Position numbers and translations under genes: made by a program. Shown here piece after piece: positions 1 to 8,297 of a stretch of 16,474 nucleotides of DNA (within the stretch, counting starts at the first letter, position 1; every line of letters begins with the position of its first letter). The notes beneath the pieces are model-generated. The model ran no database searches and was not told where the DNA came from. It saw only the letters and a program-made list of their open reading frames with translations. This DNA comes from Candidatus Tepidiaquacellales bacterium UBA6667 (GTDB lineage: Bacteria > Bacteroidota > Ignavibacteria > Tepidaquicellales > Tepidaquicellaceae): contig DKKL01000027.1 in NCBI GenBank assembly GCA_002455255.1, forward strand, positions 51,951-68,424, read 5' to 3'.

Positions 1-1580
1 GCTAAATTATTTAATGTGTCATTCACTTCATTTTTTACTTCATTATCTTTTTTTTCTATAGGGTCAAGGTCCTTTTCATTACTGCCATCTTCATTCATAT
101 CTCTGCGTCTTTTTTCATTAACATCCAAAGTATCAGAAAGTTTTAAGCCACCTCCTTTTGGATCTCCCGATTCATCATTTCCTCTTCTGTTAGGATCTTC
201 ACCGTCTCTTATTTCATCCTGTCGTTTTGGGTCTATCCCTCTTTCTTCATCAAAAATTAATCTGTATTTTTCAAGTAATTTATTTTCTAAAGGAATATTT
301 ATTTTATCCGTTCCGTTTATCTGACCTTGAAGAACAAAATATTTATCAAGTAATGATGATTTTCTTATTGCAATTGAAATATAATCGGAAAAAGAACTCT
401 CCTGAATTACTTTGTTATAATTCACTAAAGCATTTAGATAATCATTTTTATCGAATTCGTAATATTCACCTATATAATAATATGCATCTGATGACGCTTT
501 ACTGTTCGGATATTTTAAAATTACTTCATAATATTTTAAAAGTGCCTCATTACTTTTGTTCTGTGCTTTTAGATTATTTGCAAGTTCGAGCTCTGCAAGT
601 TGTTTATATTCCGGATAATCTCTGTATTTACTGTTCAAATTTTCTAATACTTCTTCAGCTCTTATATATTGCTTATTCAGAATTAATGATTTTGCAAGAT
701 TAAGATTTGAGTAAAAAGATAAATCAAAATCTGAACTTAGCTTCACTACTCTTTCGTATGCAAGACTTGATTTCGAAGGATCAACAATTGTAAATATTTT
801 TGCAAGTATATATTCGCGTTCTGCTTTTTTATCATTATCTTTTGTGAACTTAATAGAATTTTCAAAATATTTAACCGCTTCTGAATAATTTCTCTTTGAA
901 AGTTCATCAAGTGCTAAATCCTGATATGCTTCTGAAATTATAACCTGATCTTTTGATTCTTTAATAAGTTTTTGAAATATTGTTTCTGATTCTACTATTC
1001 TGCCAAGTTTAAATTTTGTTTTTCCTAAAAACAATATTGCCTCATCGCTGAGAGTACTTGATGAAAGTTTTGAAAGAAATTCACTCAAGCTTCTCTCTGC
1101 CTGAAAATAATCATTCTGATAATAATAAGTTTTTCCGATTAATAAAACTGCTCTGTCTAAATATTTTGAATTTTTATGATATTGAATTACTTTTGATGCC
1201 CTGCTTAATACTGTCTTAAGTTTATCCCTAACATTTTGTGATAAAGGTAAATCTATATTTAATGAATCAAGTCTTCTGCTGTATGCAGAAATAGTTGATG
1301 TTCTTATCTCAGCCATAGCTTCTTCAAAATCTGCCTGCGCTGTGTAATACACATTGAAATAGGTAGAAAAATTTTCCATTCTGTTACCCATAAAAATGTA
1401 ATTCGTAAGATCCTGATAAGTAGGGTTTAATGATATATTGTAATCTGGTTCAGGATCATTACTATCAGTAATCCCTGATTTTGAAATTGAACGGCTGGTC
1501 ATAAAGCTGCAGGAACTTGCTAAAAAGGTAAAACCTGCAATTATGACTAAAATTTGAAGATTTTTAAATGCTTTTGACAT
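1..1580 (-). CDS. TPR-rich outer-membrane lipoprotein, SprE/PorW-like (partial, 3' end outside window)
   Basis: Read on the minus strand from the ATG at 1580-1578, the frame stays open for 526 codons to the window edge, so the C-terminus is missing. The N-terminus is a lipoprotein signal: Lys3/Lys6, a hydrophobic stretch (residues 8-20) and the lipobox LASSC with Cys24. Residues about 45-420 are helical and TPR-like, with repeated patterns such as KYLDRAVLLIGKTYYYQNDY and SNEALLKYYEVILKYPNSKA. From about residue 445 the chain becomes polar, acidic and Gly/Asp-rich, probably disordered. The N-terminal order (an FSTYFNVYYTAQADFEEA-like segment, then a KVIQYH segment, then LIGKTYYYQNDYFQAE) resembles SprE/PorW, the TPR lipoprotein of the type IX secretion/gliding machinery. 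That assignment is from memory of the family and is moderate. A generic TPR (BamD/YbgF-like) lipoprotein is the alternative. It is divergent from lon. Confidence 0.85.
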   Translation of the reverse strand, partial: MSKAFKNLQILVIIAGFTFLASSCSFMTSRSISKSGITDSNDPEPDYNISLNPTYQDLTNYIFMGNRMENFSTYFNVYYTAQADFEEAMAEIRTSTISAYSRRLDSLNIDLPLSQNVRDKLKTVLSRASKVIQYHKNSKYLDRAVLLIGKTYYYQNDYFQAERSLSEFLSKLSSSTLSDEAILFLGKTKFKLGRIVESETIFQKLIKESKDQVIISEAYQDLALDELSKRNYSEAVKYFENSIKFTKDNDKKAEREYILAKIFTIVDPSKSSLAYERVVKLSSDFDLSFYSNLNLAKSLILNKQYIRAEEVLENLNSKYRDYPEYKQLAELELANNLKAQNKSNEALLKYYEVILKYPNSKASSDAYYYIGEYYEFDKNDYLNALVNYNKVIQESSFSDYISIAIRKSSLLDKYFVLQGQINGTDKINIPLENKLLEKYRLIFDEERGIDPKRQDEIRDGEDPNRRGNDESGDPKGGGLKLSDTLDVNEKRRRDMNEDGSNEKDLDPIEKKDNEVKNEVNDTLNNL

Positions 1581-1698
1581 ATTAAATAAATTATTTTTAA
1601 TCAATCGTTTATTCAAGTTAATTCTTTAAATCTGCATATAAATTAATTCACTGAATATTCAAACCGTTATAACTATTTTTAGGAAATTAAACTTTTTA
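1581..1698. promoter_or_regulatory. Divergent intergenic region between the lipoprotein gene and lon
   Basis: These 118 AT-rich bases separate two divergent start codons, so promoters for both directions must lie here or inside the 5' ends. An AGGAAA at about 1681-1686 lies 12 bases before the lon ATG, which is far for a Shine-Dalgarno site. I could not pick out a convincing -35/-10 pair, a Bacteroidota-type -33/-7 pair or a CIRCE-type heat-shock operator, so the regulation of lon is not visible. Confidence 0.4.
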
Positions 1699-4119
1699 AT
1701 GATAGAAAATTATAACGAAAATCAGGAAAAAATAATAAGCACTGAATCCCGTGAATTGACTGATAATAACAATTTACCACAGGACTTACCTGTTTTACCT
1801 CTAAAAGATATAGTTGTGTTCCCTTATATGATTTACCCAATACTTGCAGGAAGGGAATCAACGATTAAAGCTATAAATAAAGCTTTGCAATCTGACAAAT
1901 ATATACTTCTTGTAACGCAGCTTGATGAAAAAATTGAAGATCCCACTTTTGAAAATTTATATAAAATTGGTGTTGTAGCAAAAATTTTACAAGTCTTAAA
2001 ATTACCAAATGGTCTTATTAAAGTTCTTGTAGATGGAATTGTTCCGGCTACGATTGAAAAATTTAATTCCGGTGAATTCATATCCGCAAATGTTTCAGTG
2101 AAATATCAGGTTTATGATGTTGATAGTGAACTATCAGCATTAGAGAGGAAAACATCAAAAGCGTTTACTGATTATATTCAATCTAATAAATCTATTCCTC
2201 AGGAATCACTTGTTGCTTATAACAATATTAAAGAGCTTGATAGAAAACTTTATTACATTGCATCAACTATAAACGTTAATGTTCATAAAAAACAGGAAAT
2301 TCTTGAGATTCAAGACTTGAAAGATCAGTATTATAGAATTTTATTAATGTTAAGTTCGGAACTTGAAATCCTGAATGTTGAAAAGGATATTGAAAATAAG
2401 ATTTACGGTTCAATGCAGAAAAATCAAAGAAAATTTATTGTGCAGGAGCAGATAAGGATTTTACAGGATGAATTAGGTGATGATATTGAAAGTGATCCTG
2501 AACTAAGCAAGATAAAAGAACAAATTGAGAAGGCAGGAATGCCAGAGCATATAAAAACAAAAGCATTGGATGAATTTTCTAAACTGAAAAAAACTCCGCA
2601 GATGTCACCGGATTTTTCAGTATTGAGAAATTATCTTGATTGGATGGTATCAGTTCCTTGGAATATTTTCACAGAAGATAATTTTGATTTAATTAATGCA
2701 AAAAATATTTTAGATGAAGATCATTACGATCTTGAAAAACCTAAAGAAAGAATTCTTGAACTTATTGCAGTTTTAAAATTGCTAAAAGAAAAGCAAATTG
2801 TGAAATCTCCTAAAGGACAAATTTTATGCTTGGTAGGTCCGCCCGGAGTTGGGAAAACTTCACTTGGAAAATCAATTGCAAAAGCTTTAAACAGAAAGTT
2901 TAACCGGATTTCAGTAGGCGGTGTCAGAGATGAAGCTGAAATAAGAGGTCACAGAAGAACATATATAGGTTCAATGCCCGGAAAGATTATTCAGGCAATG
3001 AAAAAAGCAGGTTCCGTTAATCCGGTCATTTTAATTGATGAAATAGATAAAATGAATAGTGACTTTAGGGGAGATCCTGCAAGTGCTATGCTTGAAGTTT
3101 TAGACCCGGAACAAAATGATACTTTTAATGATCACTATCTTGATGTTGATTACGATTTATCAAATGTTTTGTTTATTACTACGGCAAATGTTCAATACAA
3201 TATTCCTTTACCTCTGCAGGATAGAATGGAAATTATTGAAATGAGAAGTTATATGGATTTTGAAAAAGTTCAGATTGCTAAAAGACATATAATTCCAAAA
3301 GAACATCTTGAACATGGACTGAACTCCGGAGATGTAATTTTTTCAGATGAAATTTTGCTTAAAATAATCAGAGAATATACAAGAGAAGCAGGTGTAAGAA
3401 ATTTAGAAAGGGAAATCTCATCTGTAATCAGAAAAGTTGCAAAAGAAATTGTATTAAAAACTCAATATTCAGTAATTGACCCGGTAGTTGTTAATGAAGA
3501 TATGATTCATAAGTTTCTTGGCGTTCCGAAATACTTAAATAAAGTTTCTGATACAAAGAAAAAATCAATTGTTGGCACCATAAATGGTCTCGCTTGGACT
3601 TCAGCAGGTGGTGATATATTATATGTGGATGTAAATTTAATGAGAGGAACCGGAAAACTTACATTAACCGGTAAACTCGGAGATGTTATGAAAGAATCTG
3701 CAATGGCAGGTCTTTCATATATAAAATCAAATGCCAAAAAATTTAAGATTCCACCTTCGTTTTTTAAAGATAATGATATTCATATTCATTTACCTGAAGG
3801 TGCAATTCCAAAAGACGGTCCATCTGCAGGTATTACAATGATTCTTGCTATGTTATCAGCCATTACTAAAACACCGGCGAAGACTGATGTTGCTATGACT
3901 GGCGAAATTACATTGCGTGGAAATATATTACCTATTGGTGGATTGAATGAAAAACTTCTTGCTGCATTAAGAGGAAATATAAAAACAGTATTAATCCCTT
4001 TTGAAAATAAAAAAGATTTAACTGAAATTCCTGACGAAATTAAATCAAATTTGAAAATAATACCCGTTTCCACTGTTGATGAAACTTTACCGTATGTTTT
4101 TGGAAAAAATAAATTTTGA
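1699..4119 (+). CDS. lon: ATP-dependent endopeptidase Lon (La), Ser-Lys protease
   Basis: Cytoplasmic hexameric AAA+ protease that degrades misfolded and selected regulatory proteins. The 806 residues show all three parts of a LonA protein: an N-terminal substrate-binding domain beginning LPVLPLKDIVVFPYMIYPI (about residues 30-230); a helical linker; an AAA module with Walker A GPPGVGKT at 380-387 and Walker B VILIDEID at 443-450; and a C-terminal protease domain. The catalytic Ser709 sits in DGPSAG and the catalytic Lys752 in GGLNEK. The 43-residue spacing between them equals that of E. coli Lon (Ser679/Lys722). The length is close to the usual 780-820. The ATG at 1699 gives a short polar tail of about 28 residues before the conserved domain. 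The gene ends 13 bases before the next gene, which may be co-transcribed. Nothing is missing or truncated. Confidence 0.98.
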   Translation: MIENYNENQEKIISTESRELTDNNNLPQDLPVLPLKDIVVFPYMIYPILAGRESTIKAINKALQSDKYILLVTQLDEKIEDPTFENLYKIGVVAKILQVLKLPNGLIKVLVDGIVPATIEKFNSGEFISANVSVKYQVYDVDSELSALERKTSKAFTDYIQSNKSIPQESLVAYNNIKELDRKLYYIASTINVNVHKKQEILEIQDLKDQYYRILLMLSSELEILNVEKDIENKIYGSMQKNQRKFIVQEQIRILQDELGDDIESDPELSKIKEQIEKAGMPEHIKTKALDEFSKLKKTPQMSPDFSVLRNYLDWMVSVPWNIFTEDNFDLINAKNILDEDHYDLEKPKERILELIAVLKLLKEKQIVKSPKGQILCLVGPPGVGKTSLGKSIAKALNRKFNRISVGGVRDEAEIRGHRRTYIGSMPGKIIQAMKKAGSVNPVILIDEIDKMNSDFRGDPASAMLEVLDPEQNDTFNDHYLDVDYDLSNVLFITTANVQYNIPLPLQDRMEIIEMRSYMDFEKVQIAKRHIIPKEHLEHGLNSGDVIFSDEILLKIIREYTREAGVRNLEREISSVIRKVAKEIVLKTQYSVIDPVVVNEDMIHKFLGVPKYLNKVSDTKKKSIVGTINGLAWTSAGGDILYVDVNLMRGTGKLTLTGKLGDVMKESAMAGLSYIKSNAKKFKIPPSFFKDNDIHIHLPEGAIPKDGPSAGITMILAMLSAITKTPAKTDVAMTGEITLRGNILPIGGLNEKLLAALRGNIKTVLIPFENKKDLTEIPDEIKSNLKIIPVSTVDETLPYVFGKNKF

Positions 4120-4132
4120 AAGAAAAAAATTT

Positions 4133-5395
4133 ATGAATAAAATATTAATTTTTTTATCAATCATATTTATTTCTTTAAATTCAATTTCATATGCTCAGTA
4201 TAAAAATGTTATTATAAATAAATCACAAAAAATATTTGAACCGGAAGAACCATGTATCACAATTAATCCGTTGAATCCTTTGAATATCGTTGCAGGTGCT
4301 AATATTGATTGGTATTATGTAACTACAGATGGGGGAGAATCATGGATAGAATCCAGACTTCCCGGTCCTGTTGTATATGGAGATCCTGTCGTATATTTTG
4401 ATGCTTTGGGAAATTTATATTATACTCATTTAGGTCCGTTCAATAATACAGGAATTTATATCGCAAAATCAACAAATGGAGGTTTGGATTGGAGCAACAG
4501 CCAAAGAATATTCGGAAATGGAACTTCAGAACCATTTCAGGATAAAGAATGGATAACTTCCGACAGAACTAATTCTAAATTTAAAAATAATTTGTATGTG
4601 AGCTGGACGCAGTTTGATAAATATGGAAGCAAAAATCCTATGGATAGCAGTATAATATTATTCTCGAGATCTACTGATTTTGGTTCTACTTTTTCAGTTG
4701 CAATCAGAATAAATGATCTCGCAGGTAATGCCGCTGACGGAGATGAGACTGTGGAAGGTGCTACTCCTGCAGTTGGACCTAATGGTCAGGTTTATATAAG
4801 TTGGGCAGGTCCTTATGGAATTCAATTTGATAAATCACTTGATGGTGGAATTACTTTTGGAAAGGATATATTTGTTACCGAACAGATTGGAGGATGGGCA
4901 ACTGAAATTCCCGGCTTATACAGATGTAACGGTTTACCTTTTACAAAATGTGATATTTCAGGTGGAAAATATAATGGAACTGTTTACATAAATTTTTCTG
5001 ATAATAGAAACGGTAATTATGATATTTTTATTGTAAAATCAACTGATGAAGGAGAAACTTGGTCATCACCGGTGCGGGTTAATAATGATGAATCTCAGGC
5101 AGATCAGTTTATGAGTAATTTCACGGTTGATCCCGTAACGGGCAATATTTTTGTTTTATTTTATGATAGAAGAAATTATTCAGATAACCAAACAGATGTT
5201 TATTTAGGTGTTAGCAAAGATGGCGGAGAAACTTTTGAAAATATTAAACTAAGCGAAACACCATTTACACCGGTTCCGGAAATATTTTTTGGAGATTATA
5301 TTGGAGTTGATTCATACAATGACTTAGTAGTTACGGCTTGGACAAGAATGGTAGATAAAAAACTAAACATAGTTTTTTCAAAAGTTCAGTTTTAA
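4133..5395 (+). CDS. Secreted six-Asp-box (BNR/sialidase-like) beta-propeller protein
   Basis: Exported protein of 420 residues with a Sec signal peptide (Lys3, hydrophobic 4-18, likely cut SYA|Q after Ala21). I chose the ATG at 4133; the open frame extends back into lon, but that would bury the signal peptide behind 19 extra residues. Six Asp-box motifs (S/T-x-D/N-x-G-x-T/S/D-W/F) occur at about residues 64-71, 113-120, 180-187, 235-242, 303-310 and 361-368, about 50-68 apart, which fits a six-bladed propeller with one motif per blade. Cys265 and Cys273 could form a disulfide. No FRIP/RIP motif or other sialidase catalytic signature is visible, so enzymatic sialidase activity is unsupported; a binding or scaffold role is as likely. 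No type IX sorting domain follows the last blade. It starts 13 bases after lon, with no recognisable functional link to it. Confidence 0.85.
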   Translation: MNKILIFLSIIFISLNSISYAQYKNVIINKSQKIFEPEEPCITINPLNPLNIVAGANIDWYYVTTDGGESWIESRLPGPVVYGDPVVYFDALGNLYYTHLGPFNNTGIYIAKSTNGGLDWSNSQRIFGNGTSEPFQDKEWITSDRTNSKFKNNLYVSWTQFDKYGSKNPMDSSIILFSRSTDFGSTFSVAIRINDLAGNAADGDETVEGATPAVGPNGQVYISWAGPYGIQFDKSLDGGITFGKDIFVTEQIGGWATEIPGLYRCNGLPFTKCDISGGKYNGTVYINFSDNRNGNYDIFIVKSTDEGETWSSPVRVNNDESQADQFMSNFTVDPVTGNIFVLFYDRRNYSDNQTDVYLGVSKDGGETFENIKLSETPFTPVPEIFFGDYIGVDSYNDLVVTAWTRMVDKKLNIVFSKVQF

Positions 5396-5495
5396 ATTAC
5401 AGGAGTTAATTTTTCAGATATTATTATTTTTGATTTATTTATATTAAACTATACATGTCTTTTTATCCAAATAATAAAAAATTTCATTCAATATT

Positions 5496-6758
5496 TTGAA
5501 TTCTGAATTTAAGGTAAGTGCACGTGAGTTCAGACCTCAGAAATTTTCTGAGGTTATTTCTCAAGAATTTGCAACAAGAACTTTACGAAATGCTATAAAG
5601 AATAATAAAATAGCACACGCATATTTATTTTGTGGACCAAGAGGAACCGGTAAAACAACGCTTGCAAGGATATTTGCAAAAGCAATGAATTGTACCAATC
5701 CATTAGAAGGTGAACCCTGTAATAAATGTGAGAGCTGTATAGAAATTACTGCCGGCGGACATCCCGATGTTTTTGAACTTGATGCGGCTTCAAATAGAGG
5801 AATTGACGACGTAAGAGCAATTCAGGATGCAGCAAAGTTTTACCCGATAAAAGGAAAGTTCAAATTTTTCATTATTGATGAAGTCCATATGCTTACAATT
5901 CAAGCATTTAATGCGTTACTAAAAATACTTGAAGAACCTCCTGCATATTTAATTTTTATTCTTGCTACTACTAATCCGGAAAAAATACCACAAACCATAA
6001 CAAGCAGATGCCAAAGATTTTTACTAAGCAGGTTTAAAATTGATGAGATTATTTTAAAACTTAGAGAAGTTGCAAAAGAAAGAAAAATCAAAATAGATGA
6101 AGAATCTTTGTTTGAAATTGCAAGGTTAGGGGACGGTGCACTCAGGGATGCACTTGGGATTCTTGATATGGCTATTTCATTTTCCGGAACAGGCATTAAA
6201 ATTGATGAACTGAAAGAATTTTTAAATCTCCCGGACAAAGAAATTTATTTTAACATAACAACTTACATAAAAGAAAATAATGCAATTGAAATTTTAAATT
6301 TATTCAATGATTTGATGAATAAAGGATTTGATTTGCAGACTTTTTATACCGGTTTAACAGAACACTTAAGAAATATAATAATAATTCAGAACACTCAAAA
6401 TGAAGACTTACTGAATGAAACTGATGTAATAAAATCAAATTATAAAAAACATTCTGAGCAGTTTTCATCTGAAGAAGTATTAAGATTATTAAATTTGCTT
6501 TTTGAATCAGAACAAAAATTTAAATTTAGTTTTAATCAGAAAGTTTTTATGGAATCTTTATTGCTCGAAATGATTAAGCTAAATTCGGAAATAGTAAATT
6601 TTGATAAACTGATAGAAGAACTTAAAGAGTTTAAAAAAAAAACTCTGAATCCTGAATTAAACAATATTGACGAAATTATAAAAAAAATAACTCCTCAAAA
6701 AGATCCATTAATAGAAAAATTAAAAGAACTTTTTGATATTGAGGAGCATAGAAACTAA
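5496..6758 (+). CDS. dnaX: DNA polymerase III clamp-loader subunit DnaX, short (gamma-length) form, TTG start
   Basis: ATPase of the clamp loader that opens the beta sliding clamp and loads it on primed DNA. Visible in order: RPQKFSEVISQ at residues 13-23; Walker A GPRGTGKT at 47-54; four zinc-binding Cys at 66, 75, 78 and 81; Walker B IIDEVH at 126-131; sensor-1 ATTNPEKIP at 157-165; and the SRC arginine-finger motif at 170-172. The collar domain spans about 235-355, followed by a Lys/Glu-rich tail. At 420 residues it matches E. coli gamma (431), not tau (643). Its last residues (DPLIEKLKELFDIE) resemble the usual end of longer DnaX proteins, so I read it as compact rather than cut off. The start is TTG at 5496: two TAA codons lie in frame at 5472-5477, and the next Met (64) would remove Walker A. 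No SD is visible. It leads the dnaX-ureohydrolase-nth-kdsC run. Confidence 0.96.
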   Translation: MNSEFKVSAREFRPQKFSEVISQEFATRTLRNAIKNNKIAHAYLFCGPRGTGKTTLARIFAKAMNCTNPLEGEPCNKCESCIEITAGGHPDVFELDAASNRGIDDVRAIQDAAKFYPIKGKFKFFIIDEVHMLTIQAFNALLKILEEPPAYLIFILATTNPEKIPQTITSRCQRFLLSRFKIDEIILKLREVAKERKIKIDEESLFEIARLGDGALRDALGILDMAISFSGTGIKIDELKEFLNLPDKEIYFNITTYIKENNAIEILNLFNDLMNKGFDLQTFYTGLTEHLRNIIIIQNTQNEDLLNETDVIKSNYKKHSEQFSSEEVLRLLNLLFESEQKFKFSFNQKVFMESLLLEMIKLNSEIVNFDKLIEELKEFKKKTLNPELNNIDEIIKKITPQKDPLIEKLKELFDIEEHRN

Positions 6759-6760
6759 TT

Positions 6761-7642
6761 ATGAAATATTACGGGATAAAAAAAAATTTTTTAGCAATTG
6801 AAGAAGCTGTTTCAAATTATGATTTTTCAAAAGTTGTAATTCTTCCTGTTCCTTATGAAGCAACAACTTCATACGGAAAAGGTACAGGAAAAGGACCAAT
6901 GGGTATTTTGAATGCTTCACACTACGTTGAATTGTTCGATGAAGAACTAAACCGTGAACTTTGCAATGAAATTGGGATTTGCACTCTGAAAGAGTTGAAT
7001 ATGAAAGATAAGAAAGGAAAAAAAGCACTTGATTTCATATATAAAAATGTAAAATCTCAAATTGATGCGGGTAAGTTTGTTATAACTCTCGGAGGTGAAC
7101 ATTCAATTTCTACCGCACCTATCAAAGCCCATTTTGACAGTTATGAAAATTTATCTATACTGCATTTCGATGCACATTCGGACTATAGGCAAGAATATGA
7201 GGGTTCTGTATATTCTCATGCTTCTTTTGCGGCAAGAGTGGCTGAATTCACAAAAGATATAGTACAAGTAGGAATACGTGCTCAATGTAAAGAAGAATAT
7301 GATTTTATAAAATCAAATAATTTAAAAACATTTTATGCTTATGAAATTCGGAATGGTAAATATGGTTATGATTGGGATAAAAAAGTAATTGATGCGTTAA
7401 ATGAAAATGTTTATATAACCTTTGATGTTGATTATTTTGATCCTTCTGTTATGCCTTCTACCGGAACTCCGGAACCGCTTGGGTTTTATTGGGAAGAAAC
7501 ATTAAAACTTCTTAAACTTCTCGGCAAAAAGAAAAAAGTTGTTGGTTTTGATGTTGTTGAACTTGCTCCGCAAAAAAATTATTCATATCCTGATTTCTTA
7601 ACTGCAAAACTGATTTATAAAATGTTAAATTATTTTTTCTGA
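6761..7642 (+). CDS. speB: Agmatinase-type ureohydrolase (arginase/agmatinase family)
   Basis: Dinuclear manganese hydrolase that releases urea from a guanidino substrate; in the agmatinase branch, agmatine becomes putrescine on the way to polyamines. All family metal motifs are present: GGEHS with His114, DAHSD with Asp137, His139 and Asp141, SHAS at 152-155, and FDVDYFDPS with Asp222 and Asp224. The stretch STGTPEPLG after the last motif is typical of agmatinases rather than arginases. The length of 293 is within the family range (about 280-320). The substrate cannot be proven from sequence; formiminoglutamase or guanidinobutyrase activity remains possible. The ATG lies 2 bases after the dnaX stop and the TGA stop directly abuts the nth start, so it should be translated as part of a polycistronic message. 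Confidence 0.88.
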   Translation: MKYYGIKKNFLAIEEAVSNYDFSKVVILPVPYEATTSYGKGTGKGPMGILNASHYVELFDEELNRELCNEIGICTLKELNMKDKKGKKALDFIYKNVKSQIDAGKFVITLGGEHSISTAPIKAHFDSYENLSILHFDAHSDYRQEYEGSVYSHASFAARVAEFTKDIVQVGIRAQCKEEYDFIKSNNLKTFYAYEIRNGKYGYDWDKKVIDALNENVYITFDVDYFDPSVMPSTGTPEPLGFYWEETLKLLKLLGKKKKVVGFDVVELAPQKNYSYPDFLTAKLIYKMLNYFF

Positions 7643-8290
7643 TTGGATATTAAAAAGCATGCCCTCACAGTAGTAAAAAAACTTGCACAGGAATATCCTG
7701 ATGCAAAATGTCATATAGATTTTAAAACTCCTTTTGAACTGTTAGTTTCAACCGTCCTCGCCGCTCAGTGTACTGATGTTAGAGTTAATATGGTTATGGT
7801 TCCGCTTTATAATTCGAAATACAAATCACCATACGATATAAAAAAATCTGGCTATGAAATATTCAGAGATGAAATAAAGTCTATAAATTTTTTTAATAAT
7901 AAAGCAAAATCTGTTTTATCTATTTGTGATGATCTTATAAATAAATATGATGGAAAAGTTCCTGACAGTATGGATGATTTAATCCAGCATGCAGGTGTCG
8001 GAAGAAAATCTGCAAGTGTTGTACTTGGTAATTGTTTCGGAAAAAATGATGTAATCATAGTTGATACTCACTTAAAAAGAGTCGCAACAAGACTTGGATT
8101 AATTATTGAAGAAGACCCGACTAAAATAGAATTAGAATTGAAAAAAATAATTCCTGATAATGAACAGTTTAGATTTTCAATGAGAATCGGAGAACACGGG
8201 AGGCAAATTTGTGAAGCAAAAAAACCGAAATGTAATGATTGTTTTATTTCGAAAATTTGCCCCTCATATAAGACATTAAGTTTAAAATAA
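7643..8290 (+). CDS. nth: Endonuclease III (DNA glycosylase/AP lyase), TTG start
   Basis: Base-excision repair enzyme that removes oxidised pyrimidines and cuts at the abasic site. The helix-hairpin-helix AGVGRKSA holds the catalytic Lys122, and VDTH holds the catalytic Asp141 (E. coli Lys120/Asp138). The C-terminal iron-sulfur loop follows the exact family spacing C190-x6-C197-x2-C200-x5-C206. LLVSTVLAAQCTDVRVN near the N-terminus is the usual conserved segment. The length of 215 is normal (E. coli 211). The start must be TTG at 7643: it immediately follows the TGA of the upstream gene, which is in the same frame, and the first internal Met is residue 50, inside the conserved core. There is no SD, so translation probably depends on re-initiation by ribosomes finishing the agmatinase gene. 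Confidence 0.96.
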   Translation: MDIKKHALTVVKKLAQEYPDAKCHIDFKTPFELLVSTVLAAQCTDVRVNMVMVPLYNSKYKSPYDIKKSGYEIFRDEIKSINFFNNKAKSVLSICDDLINKYDGKVPDSMDDLIQHAGVGRKSASVVLGNCFGKNDVIIVDTHLKRVATRLGLIIEEDPTKIELELKKIIPDNEQFRFSMRIGEHGRQICEAKKPKCNDCFISKICPSYKTLSLK

Positions 8291-8297
8291 AATCAAA

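Noticed and set aside
227..703. Plus-strand open frames in the first 700 bases
   Set aside because: They are antisense to the long minus-strand lipoprotein frame, which has a start, lipobox and TPR-like pattern; the plus-strand translations have low-complexity, unnatural composition.
4076..4132. Upstream extension of the Asp-box protein to the ATG at 4076
   Set aside because: It overlaps lon by 44 bases and puts 19 residues ahead of a clear signal peptide that begins at 4133.
7640..7642. TGA as a recoded sense codon joining the agmatinase-type gene and nth
   Set aside because: TGA also ends lon, kdsC and the DUF1800 gene at natural protein ends, and Trp codons are TGG; both proteins here are full length alone.
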